A stretch of DNA of 64,000 bases from Onthophagus taurus (GCF_036711975.1 NC_091973.1:1860001-1924000); one strand, 5' to 3'. Positions 1 through 14,269 are shown, numbered from the stretch's first letter. The notes: generated by a model from the letters alone, not told the origin. Translations and numbers: made by a program.

Positions 1-2
1 TA

Positions 3-1884
3 TTACCAGAAATTATCGTTGTTAACGTCTTTACCCAAGAAGATATAAACCACGATAAAGTTGTTTATGTCCATAACGGAAATGGTTTATCAGACACGAT
101 TCATTTTCGCGTTAGCGATGGATATTTTCAACCAACGTACGCCGCTTTAAACATTCAAATCATACCGGTTTATTTAAACGCGACATCCGGTGTCCCGATT
201 TTTATGCAACAAGTTTCAAGTGTGGTTCATTTAACTGAAAACCAATTTATTATTGATACAAACGCGGATAAACGCAACGTTAAATTTTATTTGAGGAGTT
301 TTCCCCGACACGGTGGTATTTATCTAAGAGACATCAACACCACCAGTTTTGAGTACGAAGATGTGTTAAACAGAAACGTTATGTATATGCAGTTTGATAT
401 GACTGCAGCAAACGATAGTTTTGATATATACGTTGGAATTTCAAACAGGAACATTTCCGAGGGAAAAACTGTTACGGTTAAAGTCATTATTCAACCGTTA
501 ATGCAAATAGGAAATTTCACAGCTTTAACTGGCATGAAAACGAGGTTAACGTTAAAAGTTTTGGATGCTACGCCGTTGGCCAAAATGACAAACACCAACC
601 CCAGCTACAAAATAATAACTAAACCCAAATATGGCGAAATTAGGAAAATTATTCGGAGCTCGGGCGAGCATCGAAACACCTTCGACACCGTCGTTAATGG
701 CTTTACACACGCTGAACTACAAAGCGGATATATTTATTACGTCTTAAAAAACATCGAAGTTGGTTGGAATGGAATTCAGGATAAAATTGAATTCACTTTG
801 GGAGCGGGAATTTTTCAACCAGCCGTAGGTGAACTTAAAATCAATATACGATCATCAGCCAGTAATGATATTGTAGCTACTAGACCAGGACCTGAAGATC
901 CCGCCGGTCATGAAGGCGATTACAACTCTAGTGTTACAAGAGATTATTTTTTTATTGGTAATTTAAAAATAATTATTCCTTGGTTATATTTTTTCTGAAA
1001 TCAATCTTAATGGGTTTTTCTCTCAAAAATTAAATAAGATGTTCATAATTACATCTCACAGTGATAAATCCTAAAAATATCGTAAGAACATTCGGAGAAA
1101 TCTATTTTTTCATATCTTAAGAACGACTTGAGATATTATGATGAAATAACAAACATTTTAAAGCGAATTTAATGAAGATTAACGGTGCCTTTAATAATAT
1201 TTTATTTTCCATAAAGATCGTTGTTATGATTGGTGAACTATAGAAATATAGGCAACCAAACTAACAGCTTTGAATCAGAAGTTGTATAACAATTTTCTAA
1301 AATTCCTAAATAATAAATTTATTTTGTTGCTTTTGTATCAAAATTTGTAATTATCTTTCATCAGGAGACGGATTTTTATGCCAAATCCGTTTGATGAAAG
1401 ACATCCTTTCTGTTGGAGAAGTGTCAAGTGGCTCATCCAATCAATTTGGGAATAAATTTAATATCGATTTCAGAAAAAATATAAACACAAAATTAGGTAA
1501 TAATAATTTTTTTTGTTTACAGTTAGTATGATCGCTGGTGTTGTACTTTTGGGAATTTTAATTGTAATCGTGGTAAAATGTAGATCGATGGATTCTGAAC
1601 CTTTGAACAAAGAAGAACAATGTTTGCAGCCGATTCCATTGCCTCGTCCTCCAGATCGTTTGATGGCTGCGTCTCCGCCGCTTAAAGATGGTTTTTCTTC
1701 GCCACTTTTGACAGCTTTGCCACAGTGTAAAGTGACGCCAATTAATCGGAATGACGTGGATATTCACGGAAGGTATCCGTATGGTGTTGATGAACCTGGT
1801 GATGAATGGAGCAGTTGTGATGCTTCCGATCCCGCTTGTCCCAGTAGAAACATCATGCTGCGTAGAAACCAGTATTGGGTCTAA
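3..1884 (+). CDS. kon: CSPG4/kon-tiki-type transmembrane proteoglycan, 3' end (partial)
   Basis: Two coding exons are visible, 3-957 and 1523-1884. They are joined through a GTAATT donor and a TTTACAG acceptor in phase 1, giving the last 438 residues. The frame is open from base 3, so the gene starts outside the window. Exon 1 holds extracellular CSPG repeats, for example the stretch FTQEDINHDKVVYVHNG followed by DTIHFRVSDG. Exon 2 begins with one membrane span (VVLLGILIVIVVKC), then a ~95-residue proline-rich cytoplasmic tail ending in QYWV. From family knowledge, NG2/CSPG4 and Drosophila kon-tiki end in this PDZ-binding motif, which recruits Grip-type scaffolds. The protein acts at the plasma membrane in muscle-tendon recognition and glial signalling. 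The splice join is inferred from phase and consensus. Family assignment is strong; orthology to kon rather than another CSPG4 copy is likely. Confidence 0.88.
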
Positions 1885-2430
1885 ACAAAGCTTGTTTATT
1901 TGAAAAATTGACTGAGATGATGTTTAAATTGTTTTAAGCTCTTCTTCTTGAAAATTCTTATAGGAATGATTGGATTTTGCAGGAGAGATAACAAGATTTT
2001 TTTGTTCGCAATTTATTTTTTTTATTACATTTTGTACTAAACCAGTTTTTGAATTGTGAAGGGGTTTTTATATCAAACAACCGAGAAAAAAAAACGGTTT
2101 TTTAAAAAAAGATATTCAAAACAGTTTGGGTTGAATATCTTTGTTGAGGTGCCGTATCTTATATCATAACGTTTAAATATTAGCGATTTTTTATTCCAAA
2201 AGTATTTTATATACGAATTTTTGATAGGGTAATAGTTTGTATCTATTTTGGATAGAGATGAGAATTGTTGATATAAACGGAGATTCTTTAGCTGTTTTTA
2301 TATTGTGTGTTTCGGATAAATAAAAGTACGCTACTGTAAAAATATTTTGTTTTATCTATACCAAATCGTAGATTATAGATTAAGATTCAAACTTCATAAA
2401 TATTTTGTCGTTTAAATTTGAAGTTGTGAA
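1885..2430 (+). other. 3' UTR and downstream flank of the kon-type gene
   Basis: AT-rich non-coding DNA after the stop codon. A canonical AATAAA lies at 2319-2324, so the transcript probably ends near 2340. The last ~90 bases before the satellite show no recognisable element. Confidence 0.5.
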
Positions 2431-5400
2431 AATGACTTGGAATATGAAAACCTTTTTAGAAATGTAAAAGAATGTTTGAGGTTAGGTTGTACCAAATTTT
2501 AAGGTTCTAGGTTCAACAGCTTTTTTTATAAGAAATTTTATGGTTTAAATTTCGCGTTTTTTTTTAAATGAAATCAAGGAAAAACATTTTTTCTCCTCAA
2601 TGACTTGGAATTAAATAATAAAACTTTTTAGGAATATAAAAGAATGTTTGAGGTTAGGTTGTACCAAATTTTAAGGTTCTAGGTTCAACAGTTTTTTTTA
2701 TAACAAATTTTATGGTTTAAATTTCGCGTTTTTTTTTAAATGAAATCAAGGAAAAACATTTTTTCTCCTCAATGACTTGGAATTAAATAATAAAACTTTT
2801 TGGGAATATAAAAGAATGTTTGAGGTTAGGTTGTACCAAATTTTAAGGTTCTAGGTTCAACAGCTTTTTTTATAACAAATTTTATGGTTTGAATTTCGCG
2901 TTTTTTTTTTAAATGAAATCAAGGAAAAACATTTTTTCTCCTCAATGACTTGGAATTAAATAATAAAACTTTTTGGGAATATAAAAGAATGTTTGAGGTT
3001 AGGTTGTACCAAATTTTAAGGTTCTAGGTTCAACAGCTTTTTTATAACAAATTTTATGGTTTGAATTTCGCGTTTTTTTTTAAATGAAATCAAGGAAAAA
3101 CATTTTTTCTCCTCAATGACTTGGAATTAAATAATAAAACTTTTTGGGAATATAAAAGAATGTTTGAGGTTAGGTTGTACCAAATTTTAAGGTTCTAGGT
3201 TGAACAGCTTTTTTTATAACAAATTTTATGGTTTGAATTTCGCGTTTTTTTTTAAATGAAATCAAGGAAAAACATTTTTTCTCCTCAATGACTTGGAATT
3301 AAATAATAAAACTTTTTGGGAATATAAAAGAATGTTTGAGGTTAGGTTATACCAAATTTTAAGGTTCTAGGTTCAACAGCTTTTTTTATAACAAATTTTA
3401 TGGTTTGAATTTCGCGTTTTTTTAAAAATAAAATCAAGGAAAAACATTTTTTCTCCTGAATGACTTGGAATTAAATAATAAAACTTTTTGGGAATATAAA
3501 AGAATGTTTGAGGTTAGGTTGTACCAAATTTTAAGGTTCTAGGTTCAACAGCTTTTTTTATAACAAATTTTATGGTTTGAATTTCGCGTTTTTTTAAAAA
3601 TGAAATCAAGGAAAAACATTTTTTCTCCTCAATGACTTGGAATTAAATAATAAAACTTTTTGGGAATATAAAAGAATGTTTGAGGTTAGGTTGTACCAAA
3701 TTTTAAGGTTCTAGGTTCAACAGCTTTTTTTATAACAAATTTTATGGTTTGAATTTCGCGTTTTTTTTTTAATGAAATCAAGGAAAAACATTTTTTCTCC
3801 TCAATGACTTGGAATTAAATAATAAAACTTTTTGGGAATATAAAAGAATGTTTGAGGTTAGGTTGTACCAAATTTTAAGGTTCTAGGTTCAACAGCTTTT
3901 TTTATAACAAATTTTATGGTTTAAATTTCGCGTTTTTTTTTAATGAAATCAAGGAAAAACATTTTTTCTCCTCAATGACTTGGAATTAAATGATAAAACT
4001 TTTTGGGAATATAAAAGAATGTTTGAGGTTAGGTTGTACCAAATTTTAAGGTTCTAGGTTCAACAGCTTTTTTTATAACAAATTTTATGGTTTGAATTTC
4101 GCGTTTTTTTTTAAATGAAATCAAGGAAAAACATTTTTTCTCCTCAATGACTTGGAATTAAATAATAAAACTTTTTGGAAATATAAAAGAATGTTTGAGG
4201 TTAGGTTATACCAAATTTTAAGGTTCTAGGTTCAACAGCTTTTTTTATAACAAATTTTATGGTTTGAATTTCGCGTTTTTTTTTTAATGAAATCAAGGAA
4301 AAACATTTTTTCTCCTCAATGACTTGGAATTAAATAATAAAATTTTTTGGGAATATAAAAGAATGTTTGAGGTTAGGTTGTACCAAATTTTAAGGTTCTA
4401 GGTTCAACAGCTTTTTTTATAACAAATTTTATGGTTAGAATTTCGCGTTTTTTTTTAAATGAAATCAAGGAAAAACATTTTTTCTCCTCAATGACTTGGA
4501 ATTAAATAATAAAACTTTTTGGGAATATAAAAGAATGTTTGAGGTTAGGTTGTACCAAATTTTAAGGTTCTAGGTTCAACAGCTTTTTTTATAACAAATT
4601 TTATGGTTTGAATTTCGCGTTTTTTTTTAAATGAAATCAAGGAAAAACATTTTTTCTCCTCAATGACTTGGAATTAAATAATAAATTTTTTTGGGAATAT
4701 AAAAGAATGTTTGAGGTTAGGTTGTACCAAATTTTAAGGTTCTAGGTTCAACAGCTTTTTTTATAACAAATTTTATGGTTTGAATTTCGCGTTTTTTTTT
4801 AAATGAAATTAAGGAAAAACATTTTTTCTCCTCAATGACTTGGAATTAAATAATAAAACTTTTTGGGAATATAAAAGAATGTTTGAGGTTAGGTTGTACC
4901 AAATTTTAAGGTTCTAGGTTCAACAGCTTTTTTTATAACAAATTTTATGGTTAGAATTTCGCGTTTTTTTTTAAATGAAATCAAGGAAAAACATTTTTTC
5001 TCCTCAATGACTTGGAATTAAATAATAAAACTTTTTGGGAATATAAAAGAATGTTTGAGGTTAGGTTGTACCAAATTTTAAGGTTCTAGGTTCAACAGCT
5101 TTTTTTATAACAAATTTTATGGTTTGAATTTCGCGTTTTTTTTTAAATGAAATCAAGGAAAAACATTTTTTCTCCTCAATGACTTGGAATTAAATAATAA
5201 AATTTTTTGGGAATATAAAAGAATGTTTGAGGTTAGGTTGTACCAAATTTTAAGGTTCTAGGTTCAACAGCTTTTTTTATAACAAATTTTATGGTTTAAA
5301 TTTCGCGTTTTTTTTTAAATGAAATTAAGGAAAAACATTTTTTCTCCTCAATGACTTGGAATTAAATAATAAAACTTTTTGGGAATATAAAAGAATGTTT

Positions 5401-8400
5401 GAGGTTAGGTTGTACCAAATTTTAAGGTTCTAGGTTCAACAGCTTTTTTTATAACAAATTTTATGGTTTGAATTTCGCGTTTTTTTTTAAATGAAATCAA
5501 GGAAAAACATTTTTTCTCCTCAATGACTTGGAATTAAATAATAAAACTTTTTGGGAATATAAAAGAATGTTTGAGGTTAGGTTGTACCAAATTTTAAGGT
5601 TCTAGGTTCAACAGCTTTTTTTATAACAAATTTTATGGTTTAAATTTCGCGTTTTTTTTTAAATGAAATCAAGGAAAAACATTTTTTCTCCTCAATGACT
5701 TGGAATTAAATAATAAAACTTTTTGGGAATATAAAAGAATGTTTGAGGTTAGGTTGTACCAAATTTTAAGGTTCTAGGTTCAACAGCTTTTTTTATAACA
5801 AATTTTATGGTTTGAATTTCGCGTTTTTTTTTAAATGAAATCAAGGAAAAACATTTTTTCTCCTCAATGACTTGGAATTAAATAATAAAATTTTTTGGGA
5901 ATATAAAAGAATGTTTGAGGTTAGGTTGTACCAAATTTTAAGGTTCTAGGTTCAACAGCTTTTTTTATAACAAATTTTATGGTTTAAATTTCGCGTTTTT
6001 TTTTAAATGAAATTAAGGAAAAACATTTTTTCTCCTCAATGACTTGGAATTAAATAATAAAACTTTTTGGGAATATAAAAGAATGTTTGAGGTTAGGTTG
6101 TACCAAATTTTAAGGTTCTAGGTTCAACAGCTTTTTTTATAACAAATTTTATGGTTTGAATTTCGCGTTTTTTTTTAAATGAAATCAAGGAAAAACATTT
6201 TTTCTCCTCAATGACTTGGAATTAAATAATAAAACTTTTTGGGAATATAAAAGAATGTTTGAGGTTAGGTTGTACCAAATTTTAAGGTTCTAGGTTCAAC
6301 AGCTTTTTTTATAACAAATTTTATGGTTTAAATTTCGCGTTTTTTTTTAAATGAAATCAAGGAAAAACATTTTTTCTCCTCAATGACTTGGAATTAAATA
6401 ATAAAACTTTTTGGGAATATAAAAGAATGTTTGAGGTTAGGTTGTACCAAATTTTAAGGTTCTAGGTTCAACAGCTTTTTTTATAACAAATTTTATGGTT
6501 TGAATTTCGCGTTTTTTTTTTAATGAAATCAAGGAAAAACATTTTTTCTCCTCAATGACTTGGAATTAATAAAAGTTTTTGGGAATATAAAAGAATGTTT
6601 GAGGTTAGGTTGTACCAAATTTTAAGGTTCTAGGTTCAACAGCTTTTTTTATAACAAATTTTATGGTTTGAATTTCGCGTTTTTTTTAAATGAAATCAAG
6701 GAAAAACATTTTTTCTCCTCAATGACTTGGAATTAAATAATAAAACTTTTTGGGAATATAAAAGAATGTTTGAGGTTAGGTTGTACCAAATTTTAAGGTT
6801 CTAGGTTCAACAGCTTTTTTTATAACAAATTTTATGGTTTGAATTTCGCGTTTTTTTTTAAATGAAATCAAGGAAAAACATTTTTTCTCCTCAATGACTT
6901 GGAATTAATAAAAGTTTTTGGGAATATAAAAGAATGTTTGAGGTTAGGTTGTACCAAATTTTAAGGTTCTAGGTTCAACAGCTTTTTTTATAACAAATTT
7001 TATGGTTTGAATTTCGCGTTTTTTTTAAATGAAATCAAGGAAAAACATTTTTTCTCCTCAATGACTTGGAATTAAATAATAAAACTTTTTGGGAATATAA
7101 AAGAATGTTTGAGGTTAGGTTGTACCAAATTTTAAGGTTCTAGGTTCAACAGCTTTTTTTATAACAAATTTTATGGTTTAAATTTCGCGTTTTTTTTTAA
7201 TGAAATCAAGGAAAAACATTTTTTCTCCTCAATGACTTGGAATTAAATAATAAAACTTTTTGGAAATATAAAAGAATGTTTGAGGTTAGGTTGTACCAAA
7301 TTTTAAGGTTCTAGGTTCAACAGCTTTTTTTATAACAAATTTTATGGTTTGAATTTCGCGTTGTTTTTTAAATGAAATCAAGGAAAAACATTTTTTCTCC
7401 TCAATGACTTGGAATTAAATGATAAAACTTTTTGGGAATATAAAAGAATGTTTGAGGTTAGGTTGTACCAAATTTTAAGGTTCTAGGTTCAACAGCTTTT
7501 TTTATAACAAATTTTATGGTTTGAATTTCGCGTTTTTTTTTTAAATGAAATCAAGGAAAAACATTTTTTCTCCTCAATGACTTGGAATTAAATAATAAAA
7601 CTTTTTGGGAATATAAAAGAATGTTTGAGGTTAGGTTGTACCAAATTTTAAGGTTCTAGGTTCAACAGCTTTTTTATAACAAATTTTATGGTTTGAATTT
7701 CGCGTTTTTTTTTAAATGAAATCAAGGAAAAACATTTTTTCTCCTCAATGACTTGGAATTAAATAATAAAACTTTTTGGGAATATAAAAGAATGTTTGAG
7801 GTTAGGTTGTACCAAATTTTAAGGTTCTAGGTTGAACAGCTTTTTTTATAACAAATTTTATGGTTTGAATTTCGCGTTTTTTTTTAAATGAAATCAAGGA
7901 AAAACATTTTTTCTCCTCAATGACTTGGAATTAAATAATAAAACTTTTTGGGAATATAAAAGAATGTTTGAGGTTAGGTTATACCAAATTTTAAGGTTCT
8001 AGGTTCAACAGCTTTTTTTATAACAAATTTTATGGTTTGAATTTCGCGTTTTTTTAAAAATAAAATCAAGGAAAAACATTTTTTCTCCTGAATGACTTGG
8101 AATTAAATAATAAAACTTTTTGGGAATATAAAAGAATGTTTGAGGTTAGGTTGTACCAAATTTTAAGGTTCTAGGTTCAACAGCTTTTTTTATAACAAAT
8201 TTTATGGTTTGAATTTCGCGTTTTTTTAAAAATGAAATCAAGGAAAAACATTTTTTCTCCTCAATGACTTGGAATTAAATAATAAAACTTTTTGGGAATA
8301 TAAAAGAATGTTTGAGGTTAGGTTGTACCAAATTTTAAGGTTCTAGGTTCAACAGCTTTTTTTATAACAAATTTTATGGTTTGAATTTCGCGTTTTTTTT

Positions 8401-11400
8401 TTAATGAAATCAAGGAAAAACATTTTTTCTCCTCAATGACTTGGAATTAAATAATAAAACTTTTTGGGAATATAAAAGAATGTTTGAGGTTAGGTTGTAC
8501 CAAATTTTAAGGTTCTAGGTTCAACAGCTTTTTTTATAACAAATTTTATGGTTTAAATTTCGCGTTTTTTTTTAATGAAATCAAGGAAAAACATTTTTTC
8601 TCCTCAATGACTTGGAATTAAATGATAAAACTTTTTGGGAATATAAAAGAATGTTTGAGGTTAGGTTGTACCAAATTTTAAGGTTCTAGGTTCAACAGCT
8701 TTTTTTATAACAAATTTTATGGTTTGAATTTCGCGTTTTTTTTTAAATGAAATCAAGGAAAAACATTTTTTCTCCTCAATGACTTGGAATTAAATAATAA
8801 AACTTTTTGGAAATATAAAAGAATGTTTGAGGTTAGGTTATACCAAATTTTAAGGTTCTAGGTTCAACAGCTTTTTTTATAACAAATTTTATGGTTTGAA
8901 TTTCGCGTTTTTTTTTTAATGAAATCAAGGAAAAACATTTTTTCTCCTCAATGACTTGGAATTAAATAATAAAATTTTTTGGGAATATAAAAGAATGTTT
9001 GAGGTTAGGTTGTACCAAATTTTAAGGTTCTAGGTTCAACAGCTTTTTTTATAACAAATTTTATGGTTAGAATTTCGCGTTTTTTTTTAAATGAAATCAA
9101 GGAAAAACATTTTTTCTCCTCAATGACTTGGAATTAAATAATAAAACTTTTTGGGAATATAAAAGAATGTTTGAGGTTAGGTTGTACCAAATTTTAAGGT
9201 TCTAGGTTCAACAGCTTTTTTTATAACAAATTTTATGGTTTGAATTTCGCGTTTTTTTTTAAATGAAATCAAGGAAAAACATTTTTTCTCCTCAATGACT
9301 TGGAATTAAATAATAAATTTTTTTGGGAATATAAAAGAATGTTTGAGGTTAGGTTGTACCAAATTTTAAGGTTCTAGGTTCAACAGCTTTTTTTATAACA
9401 AATTTTATGGTTTGAATTTCGCGTTTTTTTTTAAATGAAATTAAGGAAAAACATTTTTTCTCCTCAATGACTTGGAATTAAATAATAAAACTTTTTGGGA
9501 ATATAAAAGAATGTTTGAGGTTAGGTTGTACCAAATTTTAAGGTTCTAGGTTCAACAGCTTTTTTTATAACAAATTTTATGGTTAGAATTTCGCGTTTTT
9601 TTTTAAATGAAATCAAGGAAAAACATTTTTTCTCCTCAATGACTTGGAATTAAATAATAAAACTTTTTGGGAATATAAAAGAATGTTTGAGGTTAGGTTG
9701 TACCAAATTTTAAGGTTCTAGGTTCAACAGCTTTTTTTATAACAAATTTTATGGTTTGAATTTCGCGTTTTTTTTTAAATGAAATCAAGGAAAAACATTT
9801 TTTCTCCTCAATGACTTGGAATTAAATAATAAAACTTTTTGGGAATATAAAAGAATGTTTGAGGTTAGGTTGTACCAAATTTTAAGGTTCTAGGTTCAAC
9901 AGCTTTTTTTATAACAAATTTTATGGTTTAAATTTCGCGTTTTTTTTTAAATGAAATCAAGGAAAAACATTTTTTCTCCTCAATGACTTGGAATTAAATA
10001 ATAAAACTTTTTAGGAATATAAAAGAATGTTTGAGGTTAGGTTGTACCAAATTTTAAGGTTCTAGGTTCAACAGTTTTTTTTATAACAAATTTTATGGTT
10101 TAAATTTCGCGTTTTTTTTTAAATGAAATCAAGGAAAAACATTTTTTCTCCTCAATGACTTGGAATTAAATAATAAAACTTTTTGGGAATATAAAAGAAT
10201 GTTTGAGGTTAGGTTGTACCAAATTTTAAGGTTCTAGGTTCAACAGCTTTTTTTATAACAAATTTTATGGTTTGAATTTCGCGTTTTTTTTTTAAATGAA
10301 ATCAAGGAAAACCATTTTTTCTCCTCAATGACTTGGAATTAAATAATAAAATTTTTTGGGAATATAAAGAATGTTTGAGGTTAGGTTGTACCAAATTTTA
10401 AGGTTCTAGGTTCAACAGCTTTTTTTATAACAAATTTTATGGTTTGAATTTCGCGTTTTTTTTTAAATGAAATCAAGGAAAAACATTTTTTCTCCTCAAT
10501 GACTTGGAATTAAATAATAAAACTTTTTGGGAATATAAAAGAATGTTTGAGGTTAGGTTGTACCAAATTTTAAGGTTCTAGGTTCAACAGCTTTTTTTAT
10601 AACAAATTTTATGGTTTAAATTTCGCGTTTTTTTTTAATGAAATCAAGGAAAAACATTTTTTCTCCTCAATGACTTGGAATTAAATAATAAAACTTTTTG
10701 GAAATATAAAAGAATGTTTGAGGTTAGGTTATACCAAATTTTAAGGTTCTAGGTTCAACAGCTTTTTTTATAACAAATTTTATGGTTTGAATTTCGCGTT
10801 TTTTTTTAAATGAAATCAAGGAAAAACATTTTTTCTCCTCAATGACTTGGAATTAAATAATAAAATTTTTTGGGAATATAAAAGAATGTTTGAGGTTAGG
10901 TTGTACCAAATTTTAAGGTTCTAGGTTCAACAGCTTTTTTTATAACAAATTTTATGGTTTGAATTTCGCGTTTTTTTTTAAATGAAATCAAGGAAAAACA
11001 TTTTTTCTCCTCAATGACTTGGAATTAAATAATAAAACTTTTTGGGAATATAAAAGAATGTTTGAGGTTAGGTTGTACCAAATTTTAAGGTTCTAGGTTC
11101 AACAGCTTTTTTTATAACAAATTTTATGGTTAGAATTTCGCGTTTTTTTTTAAATGAAATCAAGGAAAAACATTTTTTCTCCTCAATGACTTGGAATTAA
11201 ATAATAAAACTTTTTGGGAATATAAAAGAATGTTTGAGGTTAGGTTGTACCAAATTTTAAGGTTCTAGGTTCAACAGCTTTTTTTATAACAAATTTTATG
11301 GTTTGAATTTCGCGTTTTTTTTTAAATGAAATCAAGGAAAAACATTTTTTCTCCTCAATGACTTGGAATTAAATAATAAAATTTTTTGGGAATATAAAAG

Positions 11401-11610
11401 AATGTTTGAGGTTAGGTTGTACCAAATTTTAAGGTTCTAGGTTCAACAGCTTTTTTTATAACAAATTTTATGGTTTGAATTTCGCGTTTTTTTTTAAATG
11501 AAATCAAGGAAAAACATTTTTTCTCCTCAATGACTTGGAATTAAATAATAAAACTTTTTGGGAATATAAAAGAATGTTTGAGGTTAGGTTGTACCAAATT
11601 TTAAGATTCT
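2431..11610. repeat. ~171 bp satellite array, about 54 monomers, with higher-order structure
   Basis: A head-to-tail tandem array. Successive copies of AATGACTTGGAATTAAATAA start at 2600, 2771, 2944, 3115 and so on to 11529, spacing 169-173 bp. Most length variation lies in a T-run after TTTCGCG. Monomers are nearly identical except at the array edges. The first copy (2431-2599) is the most diverged, and the last fades after 11600. Shared private variants reveal larger repeat units. TTGAACAGC at ~3200 recurs at ~7832, and a TTAAAAATAAAATC variant at 3422 recurs at 8054, both offset by 4632 bp (27 monomers). GAAATTAAGG variants at ~5323 and ~6007 suggest a 4-mer unit. No ORF of significance is present. 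Confidence 0.97.
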
Positions 11611-11960
11611 AGGTTAAACGGTTTTTTTATGAAAAAAGAATTTAGTTTAAATTTTATTTTTTTTAAAATCAATGAATTAAAAAAAATTAAATTTTCACTT
11701 CAAACAAAATTTGAATTTAAATTGCACCAAATTTAAAATTTCCAAGTTAAAGAGTTTTTTTTATAAAAAATTTCAATTTACAGATAACTAGAAATTACAG
11801 GAATCTTTTAACTTAATTTCAAATTCAAATTGGGGATTTTTTGGATGTTGTCTAATAAGAAAAATTTTTTTTATCTAACTTTTTGTATGCAATTATGTTG
11901 GTTTCTTCGAAGTTGTTAGAATGGTATATAAGATTGTAATAATGCTTAATAGTAATAAAT
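11611..11960. repeat. Decayed satellite edge and AT-rich flank
   Basis: The final monomer changes from GGTTCTAGGTTCAACAG to GATTCTAGGTTAAACGG and then degenerates into AT-rich DNA that still echoes satellite words (TTGCACCAAATTTAAAA at ~11728). This fits the usual decay of monomers at an array boundary. Confidence 0.6.
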
Positions 11961-11974
11961 TGAAAAAAAATTTT

Positions 11975-12284
11975 GTTTTCGGGGGCGTCGCAGTCGTTGC
12001 GGACGGGTGACTTTTTTATCTCGCGGCTAACCGGTTAGATATTGTCACGAAGAGATAATAATATCGATTATGTAAATAGAGAAATTTGTAAATAAGCAGT
12101 GCCCAGCGGTTGCACGGAAGAAATTCCGGCTTTTCGCGAATGGTGGCTATTGCCATCATCAAAATTTGATGCGAGTTGCGCACATGACGAAATCGGACCT
12201 AGCGTACTAAATTATCAGTAGCTTAGGGTCCACTAGTGTTGTTAGGTGCTCACAATGGGGTACGTCTGAAGAATTGTGGTCTGT
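11975..12284 (+). other. Probable 5' non-coding exon/promoter of the zinc-finger gene
   Basis: An abrupt rise in GC content and CpG after the AT-rich satellite edge, ending in a consensus donor (GTG|GTGAGT-like; GTGAGT at 12285-12290). The only ATG near the end (12254) opens a four-codon frame, so the exon is non-coding. The next + strand acceptor with a coding exon is at 15292-15293, which makes this a candidate first exon of the zinc-finger gene with a ~3 kb intron. This is inference only; transcript data would decide. Confidence 0.35.
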
Positions 12285-14265
12285 GTGAGTATTTTTTTTA
12301 CGATATTTTCATTATTTTTGAGTTATTTGTGACGACTTTTGTTTGTTGCGTTTTGTTGAAGCGGTGGTGGTTTTAAACACTAAAAGGTAATTATTTCAAA
12401 TTGATGTGTGGTTATTAATATGAAATTGAGTTTTTATTGGTCTTAATAATTTAATCATATTTTTCTATCTTTTTTTTAATGGCCAATCGATATTTTCTTT
12501 TATTATTATTATTCTTTTTTTAGGGCGAAGGTTTAATGACGAACATTTTTTTTATATTAAGTTAATTAAATATTATTTTTAATGAAAATTTTTATTATCG
12601 GAATTTTTTTTAATTAAAATTTAATTTTCTAAAAAAATAATAACGTTAAGGGTGAATTGAATTTTAGGCGTGTCACGTTTCGAAATTATGTTTTAAAAGT
12701 GTGTTAGTATAAAGCTGACCAGTGGTCTCAGGGCTGTGTGGAAAAGTGGAAGGGCACTATTGATCGAAACAAGCACGATTTTACACACACGCACACACTG
12801 AAAGCTACGTTCACTTTCTCTCTCACCCCCAGCTACAGTTTCACTCGGCATTTAGTTATGGGACAAATGTGTCTTTTTTTTGAACATTATAAATCGATAA
12901 TTCCATATTTCTTAGAAATTCCTAAAGCTCCCCTCACGCACTTATATATTTTTATTTTAGCATTGCGTGATATATATTAGATTCCTTACTTTATTATTTT
13001 TATATTTTTTATTTTTATATTTTAATCATTTTTGTAACATTCTGTTTTATTATATTTTAATAAAAATATCACCACATGGAATCGAAATCGATAAGTTCAG
13101 AACTTTATTTTTAATTTTCGCTTCGATTATCTTTGTTGACATTAACCGGTGCTTTCGTTATGCCTCTATTTAAATACAGACAACTCTTTATAAAAGCACT
13201 TTTTATCGCCTAATTTTTATTTATTTTTTTTTCGATAACGTTAGTGCAGCCGTCTTTTTGATTCCACCCACAACAATAATCATTACACAAGCGTTTATTA
13301 CAGAGCTTTTATTTGTAAAAGCTTTCCTTGGTCGTCATCCTTTTTCCGAACTCTCCCCCCAAAAAGTAAAGTATACGGCGCGCAGGAAGGAGAGAAAAAT
13401 AACTTGAAAGCTCCGATCGATAATATTTAGGCGGCCAATGAAAAATGTACCACGATTATTGCCACCGATAAACAGAAGAAAAAATTTTTCCTGAAACGAA
13501 AATCGAATAAGAGTTATAAAATATGTATGTCGCGAGAGGTTTCTTTACATAAATTAATGTCATTCGACTTTACGTAGGGGGTTGATTCTATAAACTAACT
13601 GAAGTTAGGGTGGGGACTAATATTTCGAATTGGTTTACCTTTTATATGGCACTTCGGCCCTAGTGCCCGTCACGGATACATGTTCATGGTACCCCCTTTT
13701 ATTTTTTGTTCGTGTGACAAACTTTAATAGTGAATGTGTTTACCTACTTGTTATAAACAGTGACAGTGCCTTTTTTAAATTACGGTAATTTATATTCCAT
13801 TATTTTTCCTTTATTTATTTAATTCCTCCAAAATTATTGATTAAATTTTTAAAATTAATTGATTTATCAAATTAACTTTTAGTGTATTTAAAACCAAAAT
13901 TTAATTTTTATATATATTTTTTATTTTATAATTAATTCGTAGAGGATATCATCTAATTAGGACCTCTACGGGTTTTAAGGTACTTTAAAATTGAAATCCT
14001 CAAATATATATAAAAAATATGTCTTAATTCTCAAAATTAAAAAAATATTTTTCTCAAATTTTTTTATTTCTTGTTGTTTTTGGTGTTCGATTGTTCTCAA
14101 AAATTAATTTAATACTTTCATCTAAGAAAATTTTATATATTAGGATATATTTTATATATTATTTTTAGAGATATGATAAAATGTTATAGAAGAAATGTTG
14201 CTCCATGTTTAATATTCTATCATATGCCATACTCTAAAAAACAATTGAGCATCATATGTGTTATA
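12285..14265. other. AT-rich stretch, probable intron 1 of the zinc-finger gene
   Basis: Mostly AT-rich with poly-T runs. A short CA-rich patch occurs at 12783-12800 and a slightly GC-richer patch at 13340-13440. The short ORFs here have no recognisable protein signature. I see no RNA gene. Confidence 0.4.
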
Positions 14266-14269
14266 TTTT

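Noticed and set aside
2431-11610. GGTTAGGTT in every satellite monomer resembling the insect telomere repeat TTAGG
   Set aside because: It occurs only once per ~171 bp unit, is not itself tandem, and lies between normal genes. Chance or composition is sufficient.
12738-13173. Two short + strand ORFs (80 and 68 codons)
   Set aside because: Low-complexity AT-rich translations with CA-repeat content. They lie in a presumed intron.
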